A DNA stretch of 64,000 nucleotides from positions 1 to 64,000 of the forward strand of contig NZ_JAKZAK010000011.1 in assembly GCF_023156385.1 (NCBI RefSeq), given 5' to 3'. Within the stretch, counting starts at the first letter, position 1; every line of letters starts with the position of its first letter. The notes below the pieces were generated by a model. The model was not told where the DNA came from. It was given only the letters and a program-made list of their open reading frames with translations, and did no database searches. The stretch comes from Marinobacter xestospongiae. GTDB lineage: Bacteria > Pseudomonadota > Gammaproteobacteria > Pseudomonadales > Oleiphilaceae. Both the position numbers and the translations under genes were made by a program. This document shows, piece by piece, positions 63,669 to 64,000 of this stretch.

Positions 63669-64000
63669 GTCGTTCTCCGGAATGAGTCGATGAGATGGCG
63701 TTGAGGGTCGTCAGCCAGCATGGCGTAAACGGCATGGTCCACATAGTGGGAGTACAGCCATTCGCATTGGCGCAGGACGCCCTCCAGAGTGAACCCCAGG
63801 CGTTCGGGAATCGCCCGGCTGCGGGTGTTGCCGACGGCACAGCGGATCTCGATCCGGTTCAGGCGACATTCGCCAAACCCCAGTTGTACCAGTTCCGCCA
63901 CGGCGGCGGTGATGATGCCGCGGCCACCGTGTTGGCGGTCGAGCCAGTAGCCCAGAGAGCCGGTGCGATTCTGTGTATCGAGGGCGTGGAATCCGGCGAC
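63650..64000 (-). CDS. GNAT family N-acetyltransferase (RimJ/RimL-like), 5'-truncated by window edge
   Basis: C-terminal 116 residues visible; the gene continues beyond 64000. Frame reads through the edge as FHALDTQNRTGSLGYWLDRQHGGRGIITAAVAEL, then GECRLNRIEIRCAVGNTRSRAIPERLGFTLEGVLR, both typical of RimJ/RimL ribosomal-protein-type acetyltransferases. The acetyl-CoA loop is RQHGGRGI. The stop is inside the sseA start region (19-nt overlap). Substrate unknown. Confidence 0.85.
   Translation of the reverse strand, partial: VAGFHALDTQNRTGSLGYWLDRQHGGRGIITAAVAELVQLGFGECRLNRIEIRCAVGNTRSRAIPERLGFTLEGVLRQCEWLYSHYVDHAVYAMLADDPQRHLIDSFRRTTCLPRS

Overview
The window looks like chromosomal DNA of a GC-rich marine gammaproteobacterium, most like Marinobacter. 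This rests on gene content: rmf beside pyrD and rlmKL, a sodium-pump oxaloacetate decarboxylase (oadGAB), the tesA-ybbA-ybbP block, an imuA-imuB-dnaE2 mutagenesis cassette under a LexA box, and a PEP-CTERM protein. The assignment is inference, since no rRNA gene is present. I see no prophage, integrase, complete insertion sequence or CRISPR array.

Layout. 1-345: two identical tRNA-Arg(ACG) genes with terminators. 355-3120: CHRD-domain exported protein, DUF2058 protein, RNA helicase dbpA. 3344-6773: oadGAB. 6837-8140: a PheS-related ligase (srmL-like) with a long structured leader that can fold in two mutually exclusive ways. 8264-11808: tRNA-Asn, an aspartate aminotransferase, uvrB. 12072-16957: BASS transporter, a GNAT-C39 peptidase fusion divergent from a RimK-like ATP-grasp ligase, a CDF metal exporter. 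17430-24145: pyrD, rmf, rlmKL, an outer-membrane barrel, a possible exonuclease-fold protein, apeB. 24282-29541: second tRNA-Asn, yheT, tesA, ybbA, ybbP. 29570-37836: solute-binding protein, SCP2-like plus iron alcohol dehydrogenase operon, bepA, DUF599 plus two thioesterases, htpG. 37861-43190: DUF2835, a small ORF, katG, two tandem secreted paralogues of unknown function, a YdeI-like protein. 43292-49700: DUF1801 protein, MocR regulator divergent from a PNPOx-like protein, then a glycerate utilisation set (cdaR, gntP, glycerate kinase). 49820-57314: dusC, lipase, PEP-CTERM protein, enterochelin-esterase-like protein with a Fur-like box, bacteriohemerythrin, class I aldolase, DUF4397 lipoprotein. 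57449-62752: SOS mutagenesis cassette. 62832-64000: sulfurtransferase and a truncated GNAT gene.

Most of the window is housekeeping. The least explained signals are: the two-state leader of the PheS-related ligase; a dispersed palindromic element with CTAG ends, two copies of which supply the TAG stop codon of the gene before them; the tandem secreted paralogues, which share an almost identical signal peptide but have diverged mature parts; an in-frame 4 x 15-bp minisatellite inside dnaE2; and a promoter whose spacer holds a palindrome, upstream of the SCP2-alcohol dehydrogenase operon.

All family names come from reading motifs. No database or folding program was run.
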